64,000 nucleotides of DNA from Gordonia jinghuaiqii. GTDB lineage: Bacteria; Actinomycetota; Actinomycetes; Mycobacteriales; Mycobacteriaceae. Position numbers and translations under genes: made by a program. A model generated the notes under the pieces. It was given only the letters and a program-made list of their open reading frames with translations. It was not told where the DNA came from and did no database searches. Below are positions 36,444 through 45,241 of the stretch, in pieces (positions within the stretch are counted from its first letter, which is position 1; every line of letters begins with the position of its first letter). The stretch spans positions 496,001-560,000 of the forward strand of contig NZ_CP059491.1 in the NCBI RefSeq assembly GCF_014041935.1, written 5' to 3'.

Positions 36444-38763
36444 GACCCGAGTATTCCCGACGTAGGAGGTCCAGGACGGCCACTGCACCATTTTTGTCCA
36501 GGGGATCATTACCGTTCCCGCACTTGGGGCTCTGCACACACGACGGGCAGCCGCTCTCGCATCCGCAGCTGGCGACGGCGTCCCGGGTGGCGTTGATCCA
36601 GGTCAGGAAAGCGGAGTGGCCGCGCTCGGCGAAGCCTGCCCCGCCCATGTAGCCGTCGTAGACGAAGACCGTCGGCAACCCGGTGTCCGGGTGGACGTCG
36701 GTGGAGAGGCCACCGATGTCCCAGCGGTCGCACGTCGCGACGAGGGGCAGCAGACCGATGGCCGCGTGTTCGGCCGCGTGCAACGACCCGGGAAGACGGG
36801 TCTCGTCGATCCCGGCGTCGGCGAGGGCTTCCGGAGTGAGCGTGTACATCACGGCGCGGGTGTGCAACGTCTGCTCGGGCATGTCGAGCTCCACGGCATC
36901 GAGCACCTCGCCCGATCGCAGCGTGCGCAGATAACCGACCACCTGGTGGGTGACGTCGACCCCGACGAACGCGACGGTCAGCGGGCCGAACGTCGCGCTC
37001 TCCAGGACCGAGGTGATCGTGATGTCGGTGGTCTCGCGGGCCGACGTCGTCCAATCGGGATCTTCGGGGTGGGCGAGTGCGAGTCCGTCGTCGAGGTCGA
37101 GCTCGTCGACGAGGTAGGTCTCTCCCTGATGGATGTGGACCGCGCCGGGATGCACCGTGGACATGGCACGTCCGGTGTCGACCGTACCGAGCAGCTGCGA
37201 CGTCGTGGTGTCGACGATCAGCACCTGTCCACCGATACCGCCTCGGATGTCGACGTCGGCGTGCGGTTCGACGCCGGCGGTGACGTACCAGCCGGACTTG
37301 CGTTTGCGCAGTAGACCGTCGGCCGCCAGTTCTTCGGCCACGTCGCGGGCTTCCCAGGTGTCGATCTCGGTGTCCGACAGCGGCTTCTCCATCGCCGCGC
37401 ACAGCAGATGCGGTCCGAGGATGTACGGATTGGCCGGGTCGGTCACCGTCGCCTCGACGGGTTTGCCGAGCAGCGAGTCGGGATGGTGCACGAGGTAGGT
37501 GTCGAGCGGGTCGTCGCGGGCGACGAGCACGACGAGGGAGTCGCCGGACTCACGCTGACGTCCCGCGCGGCCGGCCTGCTGCCAGAACGACGCGACCGTC
37601 CCGGGGTATCCGCTGACGATGACCGCGTCCAAACCACTGATGTCGACGCCCAATTCGAGCGCGTTGGTCGTCGCGACCCCCAGCAGTTCCCCGTCGGAGA
37701 TCGCCCTCTCGAGGCGTCGCCGATCGTCGGCGAGGTAGCCTGCGCGGTACGCGCCGATTCTGGACTCGAGCTCGGGGGCGCTCTGCGACAACAGGTGCCG
37801 TGCGCTCAGCGCAGTGAGTTCGACGCCGCGCCGGCTGCGTGCGAAGCACAGCGTACGGGCACCTTCCACCACGAAATCGGCCAGTAGACGGGCGGATTCG
37901 GCGCCGGCCGAGCGTCGTACCGGGGCGCCGTTCTCGCCGGTGACGACCGGCAGGAAGTCCGGTTCCCACAGTGCGACGGTCCGCTCGCCGCGCGGCGACC
38001 CGTCCTCGGTGACCTCGACCGCGGGCTCACCGATCAGACGGCTGAGCGCCGCTGCCGGTTGGGCGACGGTGGCGCTCGCACCGATGACGATCGGATCGGC
38101 ACCCGCCGCTCGGGCGATCCGCAGCAGCCGCCGCATCACCAGCGCGGTGTGGGAGCCGAACACTCCCCGGTAGTGGTGGCATTCGTCGACGACGATGTAT
38201 CGCAGGTGCCGGAAGAACTGTCGCCAGCGCGCGTGGTGGGACAGGATGCCGATGTGCAGCATGTCCGGGTTGGTGAAGATCCACCGGGAGTGGGCGCGCG
38301 CCCATTGCCGTATCTCGGGGTCGGTGTCGCCGTCATAGGCGCAGGGCTGCAGGTGTCCGAAGCCGGGCCGGCCCGCGATGAGCGAGGAGACCGCACGGAT
38401 CTGGTCGGCACCGAGCGCTTTCGTCGGCGCGAGATATAGCGCCGTCGCATTCTTCTCGTTCAGCAGCGCCGAGAGAATCGGCATTTGATACGTCAGGGAT
38501 TTCCCCGACGCCGTGCCCGTGGAAATGGCGACGTGATTACCGTGAAATGCCTCGTCGGCGGCACGCGCCTGATGCGTCCACACCCGTTCGATGCCGTTGT
38601 CGGCATAGGCGTCGAGCAGCGGTTGCGGTACCCACTGCGGCCACTCGGCGAAAGCTGCTGGGCGCGACGGGATTACCGACAGATGGGTGAGGGGCGACGG
38701 CTCGGTGTCCGTGCCCGCGAGAGTTCGGGCCAGCAAACCTGTCCCGAATGTGGAGTACTGCAT
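36436..38763 (-). CDS. DEAD/DEAH-box helicase with DUF1998 (MrfA/YprA-like)
   Basis: A 775-residue superfamily 2 helicase. Motif I GTASGKSLTYQ, motif II VVDECHHYRG (DECH), motif III GASAT, motif VI QQAGRAGRQRESG. The C-terminal DUF1998 domain ends in a four-Cys cluster (CGCESGCPSCVQSPKCGNGN). This layout is that of B. subtilis MrfA, a 3'-5' helicase acting in mitomycin-type crosslink repair; Rv3649 is the mycobacterial counterpart. ATG 38763 is used; TTG 38784 is the alternative. It is divergent from cspA. Confidence 0.92.
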   Translation of the reverse strand: MQYSTFGTGLLARTLAGTDTEPSPLTHLSVIPSRPAAFAEWPQWVPQPLLDAYADNGIERVWTHQARAADEAFHGNHVAISTGTASGKSLTYQMPILSALLNEKNATALYLAPTKALGADQIRAVSSLIAGRPGFGHLQPCAYDGDTDPEIRQWARAHSRWIFTNPDMLHIGILSHHARWRQFFRHLRYIVVDECHHYRGVFGSHTALVMRRLLRIARAAGADPIVIGASATVAQPAAALSRLIGEPAVEVTEDGSPRGERTVALWEPDFLPVVTGENGAPVRRSAGAESARLLADFVVEGARTLCFARSRRGVELTALSARHLLSQSAPELESRIGAYRAGYLADDRRRLERAISDGELLGVATTNALELGVDISGLDAVIVSGYPGTVASFWQQAGRAGRQRESGDSLVVLVARDDPLDTYLVHHPDSLLGKPVEATVTDPANPYILGPHLLCAAMEKPLSDTEIDTWEARDVAEELAADGLLRKRKSGWYVTAGVEPHADVDIRGGIGGQVLIVDTTTSQLLGTVDTGRAMSTVHPGAVHIHQGETYLVDELDLDDGLALAHPEDPDWTTSARETTDITITSVLESATFGPLTVAFVGVDVTHQVVGYLRTLRSGEVLDAVELDMPEQTLHTRAVMYTLTPEALADAGIDETRLPGSLHAAEHAAIGLLPLVATCDRWDIGGLSTDVHPDTGLPTVFVYDGYMGGAGFAERGHSAFLTWINATRDAVASCGCESGCPSCVQSPKCGNGNDPLDKNGAVAVLDLLRREYSGHA

Positions 38764-39097
38764 TTTCTGGTGAGAACTATTCAAAATGATGATGCCTGGG
38801 GCCTGGAACCGGCGGCGATGTTACCGACTGGTGACTGCCGTCTGAAGTTTGACGAGGTTTTCGCTCTCTTTGGTTGCTGTGACTATCGCTGACGCTCCGG
38901 ACATGATTGACTGGTTGCGGCCGCAGCTTTCGCGCCCCATCTCCCACGGTGGGCGGCAAGCGTGTTGCAGCCGTGGTACTGAGGTTAGTTTGGCGGATCG
39001 ATGCAGATCTTCGCGGGGCTCTTTGAGGTATGGCGGTCAACCGGCCACGACGCGGTGACCCATCGCGTCGCGACAGTTGATAGTAAGGATTCTGAGA
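38764..39097. other. Divergent upstream region of the helicase and cspA
   Basis: 334 bases without a gene. Cold-shock genes usually have long structured leaders, and the 100 bases before cspA are less GC-rich and end with AAGGA 8 bases before ATG. I see no unambiguous promoter pair or strong inverted repeat here. Confidence 0.5.
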
Positions 39098-39301
39098 ATG
39101 GCACAGGGAACTGTGAAGTGGTTCAACGCGGAAAAGGGCTTCGGCTTCATCGCGCCTGATGAGGGTTCCGACGACGTGTTCGTCCACTATTCGGAGGTCC
39201 AGGGGGCCGGTTTCCGCACCCTCGAAGAGAACCAGCGGGTGGAGTTCGAGGTCGGGCAGGGCACCAAGGGCCCCCAGGCCACCGGCGTTCGCGCCATCTG
39301 A
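39098..39301 (+). CDS. cspA: Cold-shock protein CspA
   Basis: A 67-residue single cold-shock domain. RNP1 KGFGFIAP and RNP2 VFVHYSEV are intact, with the starting [16 protein letters not shown] block. It is an RNA/ssDNA chaperone. ATG 39098 has AAGGA 8 bases upstream and gives the standard length. Counterpart of Rv3648c, followed by its own terminator. Confidence 0.97.
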   Translation: MAQGTVKWFNAEKGFGFIAPDEGSDDVFVHYSEVQGAGFRTLEENQRVEFEVGQGTKGPQATGVRAI

Positions 39302-39350
39302 GCACACTCGCTCAGAACACCCGCGCAACTGCGTATGCGCACTTGCCGAC

Positions 39351-39387
39351 AACCGCTCCCGTCTCGCTCGTCGAGGCGGGAGCGGTT
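39351..39387 (+). terminator. Terminator of cspA
   Basis: A 16-bp stem (39351-39366 with 39372-39387, one wobble) and a 5-base loop, followed by TGTCGT, 50 bases after the cspA stop. Confidence 0.9.
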
Positions 39388-39454
39388 TGTCGTAGAGGCG
39401 CCGGCGAGTGACAGCCGCCGGTGAGGCCGGCGACACCGCTCGCCCGCCACCGCT

Positions 39455-39491
39455 GCCCCGACACCCCTGGCCCCGACACCCCTGCCCCGAC
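39455..39491. repeat. 15-bp tandem repeat, 2.5 copies
   Basis: GCCCCGACACCCCTG occurs twice in tandem (39455, 39470), then CCCCGAC. It lies in the gap between the cspA terminator and the next gene. Confidence 0.7.
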
Positions 39492-39571
39492 GGTCCCGCT
39501 CCGAACACCCACTGTGCGAACCGCCGGCGGAAAGGTCGGTTTGCGGGGCCCGGAACAGTAACCTCGATCTC

Positions 39572-40156
39572 GTGGGTCAGTTGTCCTTCTTCTCTGCGGA
39601 GACCGAACAGCCCGCGTACTCCGATCTGGCGGGGTTGCTCGCCGCTCATGGGCAGGCCGCCCGCTCGGAATCCGGTACGCGGGTGTCGATCGTGGTCGCC
39701 GAGCCATGGCGTGCCGAGGAGATCGTCGCGGAGATGTACGCGGCCGGGCTCGACGCGGAGCTGACCACCTCCGACGAGGGCACCCCGCTGGCGCGCACCG
39801 CGTCGTGCCATGAGCTCGATTCGCTGCACCGGGCCTGGTCCTCGGGTGCGGTGAAGGCGATGCCCAAGGGCTGGGTGCCGACCTATCGTGCCCTGCGGCT
39901 GTGGGTGATCGCCGCCGGGCATTCCGATGACGGGCGCTACCAGCTCGGGCTCGATCCGCATGCCCCGGAATCGCACGCCGAGCTCGCGACGGCTTTGATG
40001 CGGGTGGGGATCGCACCTACCCTCGTCGGTACGCGTGGCCAGTCACCGGTTCTGCGGATCGCCGGGCATCGGCGTCTGGCACGTTTGCACGAGTACGTCG
40101 GTGCACCGCCCCGCGCCGCGGCAGTTGCGGATTGGCCACCGGCCGATTTGCATTAG
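39572..40156 (+). CDS. Conserved hypothetical protein (Rv3647c-like)
   Basis: A 194-residue soluble protein of the actinobacterial Rv3647c group, always near cspA and topA. The start GQLSFFSAE and the block AMPKGWVPTYRALRLWVIAAG are conserved in that group. The C-terminal part is rich in His, Arg and Pro. GTG 39572 lies 7 bases after TAACCT, consistent with a leaderless transcript. No biochemical role can be assigned. Confidence 0.8.
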   Translation: MGQLSFFSAETEQPAYSDLAGLLAAHGQAARSESGTRVSIVVAEPWRAEEIVAEMYAAGLDAELTTSDEGTPLARTASCHELDSLHRAWSSGAVKAMPKGWVPTYRALRLWVIAAGHSDDGRYQLGLDPHAPESHAELATALMRVGIAPTLVGTRGQSPVLRIAGHRRLARLHEYVGAPPRAAAVADWPPADLH

Positions 40157-40213
40157 TGATTTTTTTGCCCACCCAGTTGACCTGGTGAAACGCAGTTCAG
40201 GGGCGCCGTTTTG

Positions 40214-40233
40214 GTCACACCGGCCGGTGTGAC
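40214..40233. promoter_or_regulatory. Perfect 20-bp palindrome upstream of topA
   Basis: GTCACACCGGCCGGTGTGAC is fully self-complementary and lies 26 bases before the putative topA -10. The half-site order (TCACA-N8-TGTGA) is the reverse of a Crp site. Confidence 0.6.
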
Positions 40234-40259
40234 GCGGAATGCAGATGTGCAATCGACGC

Positions 40260-40265
40260 TATACA
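40260..40265 (+). promoter_or_regulatory. Putative -10 box of topA
   Basis: TATACA in the AT-rich stretch CTATACATAAGG, about 80 bases before the start codon. The -35 region (near 40237) is weak, which fits a supercoiling-sensitive or activator-dependent promoter. Confidence 0.45.
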
Positions 40266-40342
40266 TAAGGTACAAACCCATCGAACACACCTGAACTGAC
40301 ACGCAGGGAAGTTCTCCACCCAGTCAACCAAAGGACGCCCCG

Positions 40343-43300
40343 GTGGCAGAGACCAGCACCGCATCCCGCTCGAGTGGGGGAATCAGACGACTCGTGATCG
40401 TCGAGTCCCCGACCAAGGCGCGCAAGATCGCCGGGTATCTCGGGTCGAACTATGTGGTCGAGTCCTCGCGAGGGCACATCCGCGACCTCCCGCGCGGCGC
40501 CGCCGACGTCCCCGCCAAGTACAAGGGCCAGCCGTGGGCCCGCCTCGGCGTGAACGTCGACGACAACTTCGAACCGCTGTACGTGGTCTCGCCGGACAAG
40601 AAGGCGACGGTCAGCGAACTCAAGGCGCTGATGAAGGACGTCGACGAGCTCTACCTCGCCACGGACGGTGACCGCGAGGGGGAGGCCATCGCCTGGCACC
40701 TCCTCGAGACGCTGAAGCCGAAGATCCCCGTCAAGCGCATGGTGTTCCACGAGATCACCGAGCCTGCCATCCGCGCGGCGGCCGAGAACCCCCGTGACCT
40801 CGACATCGATCTCGTCGATGCCCAGGAGACCCGCCGCATCCTCGACCGCCTGTACGGCTACGAGGTGTCGCCGGTGCTGTGGAAGAAGGTCATGCCGAAG
40901 CTGTCGGCGGGTCGTGTGCAGTCGGTGGCGACGCGCATCATCGTCGAACGCGAACGTGAACGCATGGCGTTCGTGTCCGCCGAGTACTGGGACATCGCCG
41001 CCACCATGGACGCAGGCACCGCACACGGCGGCGACGGCAATCCGCAGACGTTCCGGGCGCGGATGGTCAACGTCGACGACGCCCGTGTGGCCACGGGTCG
41101 GGATTTCGGCCCGTCGGGTGCTCTGAAGAAGTCCGACGGCGTGATCATCCTCGACGCCGACCGTGCCGAGGCCCTGGCAGCAGGCCTGCGCGGCGCGGCG
41201 ATGACGGTGACCTCGGTCGAGGAGAAGCCCTACACCCGTCGTCCGTATGCCCCGTTCATGACGTCGACGCTGCAGCAGGAGGCCGGCCGCAAGTTGCGGT
41301 TCACCTCCGACCGCACGATGCGCATCGCTCAGCGGCTGTACGAGAACGGCTTCATCACCTACATGCGTACCGACTCGACGAGCCTGAGTGAGTCGGCCAT
41401 CAACGCCGCCCGCGCACAGGCCCGTGAGCTCTACGGCGACAGCTTTGTCCATCCGACACCGCGGCAGTACACACGCAAGGTCAAGAACGCTCAGGAGGCG
41501 CACGAGGCGATCCGCCCGGCGGGCGAGACGTTCCGCACCCCGGGTCAGGTCGCCGGGCAGCTCGAGGCCGACGAGTTCCGTCTCTACGAGCTGATCTGGC
41601 AGCGCACCGTCGCGTCGCAGATGGCCGATGCCAAGGGCACCACGCTCAGTCTGCGTATCGCCGGTACCGCTTCTTCGGGGGAGCGCTGCACCTTCGCGGC
41701 GTCGGGCCGCACGATCACGTTCCCCGGCTTCCTGTCCGCCTACGTCGAGACGGTCGACGAGCAGACCGGCGGTCAGGCCGACGATGCCGAGAACCGGCTG
41801 CCGCAGCTCACCGAGGGGCAGTCGCTGACCGCGACCGATCTCTCCGCCGACGGCCACTCCACCAATCCGCCCGCGCGCTTCAACGAGGCGTCACTGGTCA
41901 AGGTGCTCGAAGAGCTCGGGATCGGCCGCCCGTCGACCTACGCCTCGATCATCGGCACCATCCAGGACCGCGGCTACGTGGTGAAGAAGGGCAATGCCCT
42001 GGTCCCGTCGTGGATCGCGTTCGCGGTGGTCGGACTCCTCGAGGCGTACTTCCAGAGCCTCGTCGACTACGACTTCACCGCGACCCTCGAGGACGACCTC
42101 GACCAGATCGCGAACGGTAACGAGGACCGCACGAAGTGGTTGACGGAGTTCTACTTCGGTGACGAGAAAGCCGGGGCCGACGGCGAGAGTCGTTCTGCCC
42201 ATTCGGCAATCGCACAGTACGGCGGACTCAAGAAGCTCGTCGGCGTCAATCTCGAGGAGATCGACGCCCGGCAGGTCAACTCGATCCGCCTGTTCGACGA
42301 CGAGCAGGGGCGCCCGATCTATGTGCGAGTGGGCCGATTCGGGCCGTACCTCGAGCGAAACGTCGCCACCGGACCCGACGCCGAACCGGATCTGCAGCGA
42401 GCGAATCTGCCGGCCGACATCACCCCGGACGAGCTGACGCTGGCGGTCGCCGAAAAGCTTTTCGCCACACCGCAAGAGGGCCGTTCGCTCGGTGTCGATC
42501 CCGCGACCGGACACGAGATCGTCGCCAAGGAAGGACGTTTCGGTCCGTACGTGACCGAGATCCTGCCTTCCGACGATGACGACGATGACGACGGTGAGAG
42601 TGGGAACGACGGTGCCGCGCCGGCGACGATCCCCGCCGGACCCACGCCTCGCGACGGCGGTTCGTCAAGCGGCAGCGGCGCAGGCGGCTCCGAGTCGCCC
42701 GACGCCGACGTGGTCCCGCTCGACGCGCCTGGCGGCGGTACCGCCACCAAGACGAAACCGGCTGCCAAGAAGACCGCCAAGAAGGCGGCGAAGAAGGCCG
42801 GACCCAAGCCGCGTACCGGGTCCCTGTTCAAGACCATGGACATCTCCACGGTCACCCTCGACGATGCGCTCAAGCTGCTGTCCTTGCCGCGCGTCGTCGG
42901 CGTCGACCCGGAATCCGGTGACGAGATCACCGCGCAGAACGGTCGGTACGGGCCGTACCTCAAGAAGGGGTCGGATTCGCGGTCGCTCGGCAGCGAGGAG
43001 CAGCTCTTCGAGATCACCCTCGACGATGCGCTCAAGATCTACTCCGAGCCCAAGCGTCGTGGTCGTGCGGCCGCCGCGCCGCCGCTGCGTGAGCTCGGCA
43101 AGAACGACGAGGTCAGCGGCCAGCCGATGGTCATCAAGGACGGCCGCTTCGGCCCGTACGTGACCGACGGCGAGACCAACGCCAGTCTGCGCAAGGGCGA
43201 CGAGGTCGCCACGATCACGCCCGAGCGCGCGATGGAGCTGTTGGCGGACCGTCGGGCGCGTGGCCCGGCCAAGAAGACGGCGAAGAAGGCGGCCAAGAAG

Positions 43301-43456
43301 ACCACCGCCAAGAAGACTGCCGCGAAGAAGGCCCCGGCGAAGAAGGCTGCAGCGAAGAAAACCACAGCCAAGAAGACGACGGCCAAGAAGGCTGCAGCAA
43401 AGAAGACCGCGGCCAAGAAGACCGCGCCCGAGAAGGCGGCCCCGGCGGACGAGTGA
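40343..43456 (+). CDS. topA: DNA topoisomerase I
   Basis: A 1037-residue type IA topoisomerase that relaxes negative supercoils. TOPRIM domain at the N terminus (LVIVESPTKARKI; ATDGDREGEAIAWH), active-site Tyr in YENGFITYMRTDSTSLS. The C terminus has actinobacterial repeats with GRFGPY/GRYGPY instead of zinc fingers. Between repeats lies an acidic linker (seven Asp near 42571) with a Lys/Ala-rich segment; the last 60 residues are KKTAAKK-type repeats, as in mycobacterial TopA, where the tail aids processivity. GTG 40343 has AAGGA 7 bases upstream. Confidence 0.97.
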   Translation: MAETSTASRSSGGIRRLVIVESPTKARKIAGYLGSNYVVESSRGHIRDLPRGAADVPAKYKGQPWARLGVNVDDNFEPLYVVSPDKKATVSELKALMKDVDELYLATDGDREGEAIAWHLLETLKPKIPVKRMVFHEITEPAIRAAAENPRDLDIDLVDAQETRRILDRLYGYEVSPVLWKKVMPKLSAGRVQSVATRIIVERERERMAFVSAEYWDIAATMDAGTAHGGDGNPQTFRARMVNVDDARVATGRDFGPSGALKKSDGVIILDADRAEALAAGLRGAAMTVTSVEEKPYTRRPYAPFMTSTLQQEAGRKLRFTSDRTMRIAQRLYENGFITYMRTDSTSLSESAINAARAQARELYGDSFVHPTPRQYTRKVKNAQEAHEAIRPAGETFRTPGQVAGQLEADEFRLYELIWQRTVASQMADAKGTTLSLRIAGTASSGERCTFAASGRTITFPGFLSAYVETVDEQTGGQADDAENRLPQLTEGQSLTATDLSADGHSTNPPARFNEASLVKVLEELGIGRPSTYASIIGTIQDRGYVVKKGNALVPSWIAFAVVGLLEAYFQSLVDYDFTATLEDDLDQIANGNEDRTKWLTEFYFGDEKAGADGESRSAHSAIAQYGGLKKLVGVNLEEIDARQVNSIRLFDDEQGRPIYVRVGRFGPYLERNVATGPDAEPDLQRANLPADITPDELTLAVAEKLFATPQEGRSLGVDPATGHEIVAKEGRFGPYVTEILPSDDDDDDDGESGNDGAAPATIPAGPTPRDGGSSSGSGAGGSESPDADVVPLDAPGGGTATKTKPAAKKTAKKAAKKAGPKPRTGSLFKTMDISTVTLDDALKLLSLPRVVGVDPESGDEITAQNGRYGPYLKKGSDSRSLGSEEQLFEITLDDALKIYSEPKRRGRAAAAPPLRELGKNDEVSGQPMVIKDGRFGPYVTDGETNASLRKGDEVATITPERAMELLADRRARGPAKKTAKKAAKKTTAKKTAAKKAPAKKAAAKKTTAKKTTAKKAAAKKTAAKKTAPEKAAPADE

Positions 43457-43470
43457 CCCGCCGGGCCGGT

Positions 43471-43564
43471 CAGCTGAACCTCTGGTGGTCGAGTGAACCT
43501 CTGGTGGGCTGCTGAATCTCTGGCGCTCAGCAGAACCTGTCAGCTGAACCTCGGGTGGTCGAGT
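43471..43564. repeat. REP-like direct repeats after topA
   Basis: CAGCTGAACCTC-T-GGTGGTC (43471) recurs at 43541 with one change over 24 bases, with shorter GAACCTCTGGTGG copies between. The second copy runs into GAGTAGGCCCGAGGGCCG, the style of dispersed intergenic repeats of Gordonia and Rhodococcus. Confidence 0.7.
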
Positions 43565-43609
43565 AGGCCCGAGGGCCGCGATCGAGGCCACCGAAGCCGA
43601 GACGACGAC

Positions 43610-45157
43610 TCAGTCGTGCTTGTACGGCGCCATGTGGGGCCGGGCGAGCAGCGTCTCGATCCCGCGGCCGCGGAGTTCGACGCCCTCGCCGATCTCCCAG
43701 TGCTCGGCCTCTTCATTCGAGGCCAGGAACACCGCGCGAGCCGAACCGAGAACCCGGGTCGGTTCGTCTTTGGCGAGCTCGGTGAGACGGGCGGCCTCGT
43801 TGACCGGGTCGCCGATGACGGTGTACTCGAGGCGCTGTTCGGCGCCGATGTGACCGGCGATGGCCTTGCCGGCCGACACCCCGATCCCGATGTCGGTGTC
43901 GCCGAGGGTCTCGTACAGTTCGGCCCGCAGCTCACGCGCGGACGCGAGAGCGCGACCGGCGAAGTCGTCGAGGTCGAGGGGGGCGCCGAAGATGGCCAGT
44001 GCCGCGTCGCCCTGGAACTTGTTGACAAAGCCGCCGTGGCGTCCGACGACGCCCACGACCACGCGGAAGAACTCGTTCAGCAACTCGACGATCTCGTGTG
44101 GGGGGCGGTTGACCGCGAGGCGCGTCGAACCGACGATGTCGACGAACAGCACGCCGACATAGCGTTCCTCGCCGCCGAGTTCGGTTCCGGTCTCGATGGC
44201 CCGGCGGGCGACGTCCTCGCCCACGTACCGGCCGAACAGGTTGCGCAGCTCCTGGCGTTCGCGCAGGTCGGCGACCATGTCGTTGAAACCCGCCTGCAGC
44301 AGGCCGAGATCGCTGCCGTCGTAGATCTTCACCGCGACGTTGAGGTCGCCCGCACTGACCTTGGACTGCGCGCGCCGCAGCTGCTTGATCGGGTCGTTGA
44401 TGGCCGCGACGACCCGCACGATCGCGATGACGCTGAAGGCGAGCGCCGAGACCGCCATCCAGAGGATCGGTCGTTCCAGGCCGGTGGAATCGGCCTCGAT
44501 GATGCCGAGCCGGTGCAGGACGATCATGCCGATGATCACCAGCATCGGCGCGACGACGCTGATCACCCAGAACGCGGTGATGCGGGTGGTGACACCGGGG
44601 GCGATGGCGTTGTCGGGATTGTTGGCCATCGCGGCGACGGTGATCGGGCGGAGCACCTTCTCTGCCTGCATGAAACTCAGCGCGCAGGTCACCATCGCGC
44701 CGATCGCGCTCGCGATCGCGACGATGAACGCATTCTTCGACGACACGGTCAGGTTGACGAGGGTGAACAGCGTGCCGCCCACTCCCCAGAGTGCGGCGTT
44801 GACGAGCGTCAGCAGCACCGGCAGGGCGAGGGCGCGGCGTCGTGCGGCCTCATTGTCGAGCCGGGTGCGTCGGCGATGCCAGATGAGTACCGGCAGGGAC
44901 AACTGGATGCTCGCGAACCCGCCGATGACCATCGCGATCAACAGGTAGGCCGCGAAGATGGCCTGGTTCAGCGCGGTGATCTCGTCGAGGCTGATCGAAT
45001 CCTGGATCGGCATGCCGAACCGGAGGAAGGCGAACGTGAACAGCGCGCCGACGAGGTTCGCGCGCAACATGTCGAGCGCGAGGATCGGCCACGGTGTATG
45101 AATCAGCCATCGGGCCAGATGCAGGCCCTTTGACCACCGCGACCGTTGTTCAACCAC
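43610..45157 (-). CDS. Membrane class III adenylate cyclase with HAMP domain (Rv3645-like)
   Basis: A 515-residue sensor cyclase making cAMP. Six N-terminal membrane helices, a HAMP domain (PIKQLRRAQSKVSAGDLNVAVK) and a C-terminal class III catalytic domain. All key residues are visible: metal Asp in LFVDIVGSTRL and FQGDAALAIFG, Lys in VNKFQGD, and IGDPVNEAARL with the transition-state Asn and Arg, so it should be active. GTG 45157 is chosen; TTG 45184 is the alternative; neither has a clear ribosome site. It is divergent from holB with an 84-base gap. Confidence 0.92.
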   Translation of the reverse strand: MVEQRSRWSKGLHLARWLIHTPWPILALDMLRANLVGALFTFAFLRFGMPIQDSISLDEITALNQAIFAAYLLIAMVIGGFASIQLSLPVLIWHRRRTRLDNEAARRRALALPVLLTLVNAALWGVGGTLFTLVNLTVSSKNAFIVAIASAIGAMVTCALSFMQAEKVLRPITVAAMANNPDNAIAPGVTTRITAFWVISVVAPMLVIIGMIVLHRLGIIEADSTGLERPILWMAVSALAFSVIAIVRVVAAINDPIKQLRRAQSKVSAGDLNVAVKIYDGSDLGLLQAGFNDMVADLRERQELRNLFGRYVGEDVARRAIETGTELGGEERYVGVLFVDIVGSTRLAVNRPPHEIVELLNEFFRVVVGVVGRHGGFVNKFQGDAALAIFGAPLDLDDFAGRALASARELRAELYETLGDTDIGIGVSAGKAIAGHIGAEQRLEYTVIGDPVNEAARLTELAKDEPTRVLGSARAVFLASNEEAEHWEIGEGVELRGRGIETLLARPHMAPYKHD

Positions 45158-45241
45158 GGGACCACGGTAGCTGCCTGCTTGCAATCGTTAAACATGGTTC
45201 CGGCCCCGGGGCGTGTCCGAACTGCGGATTAGGGTGTTGCT

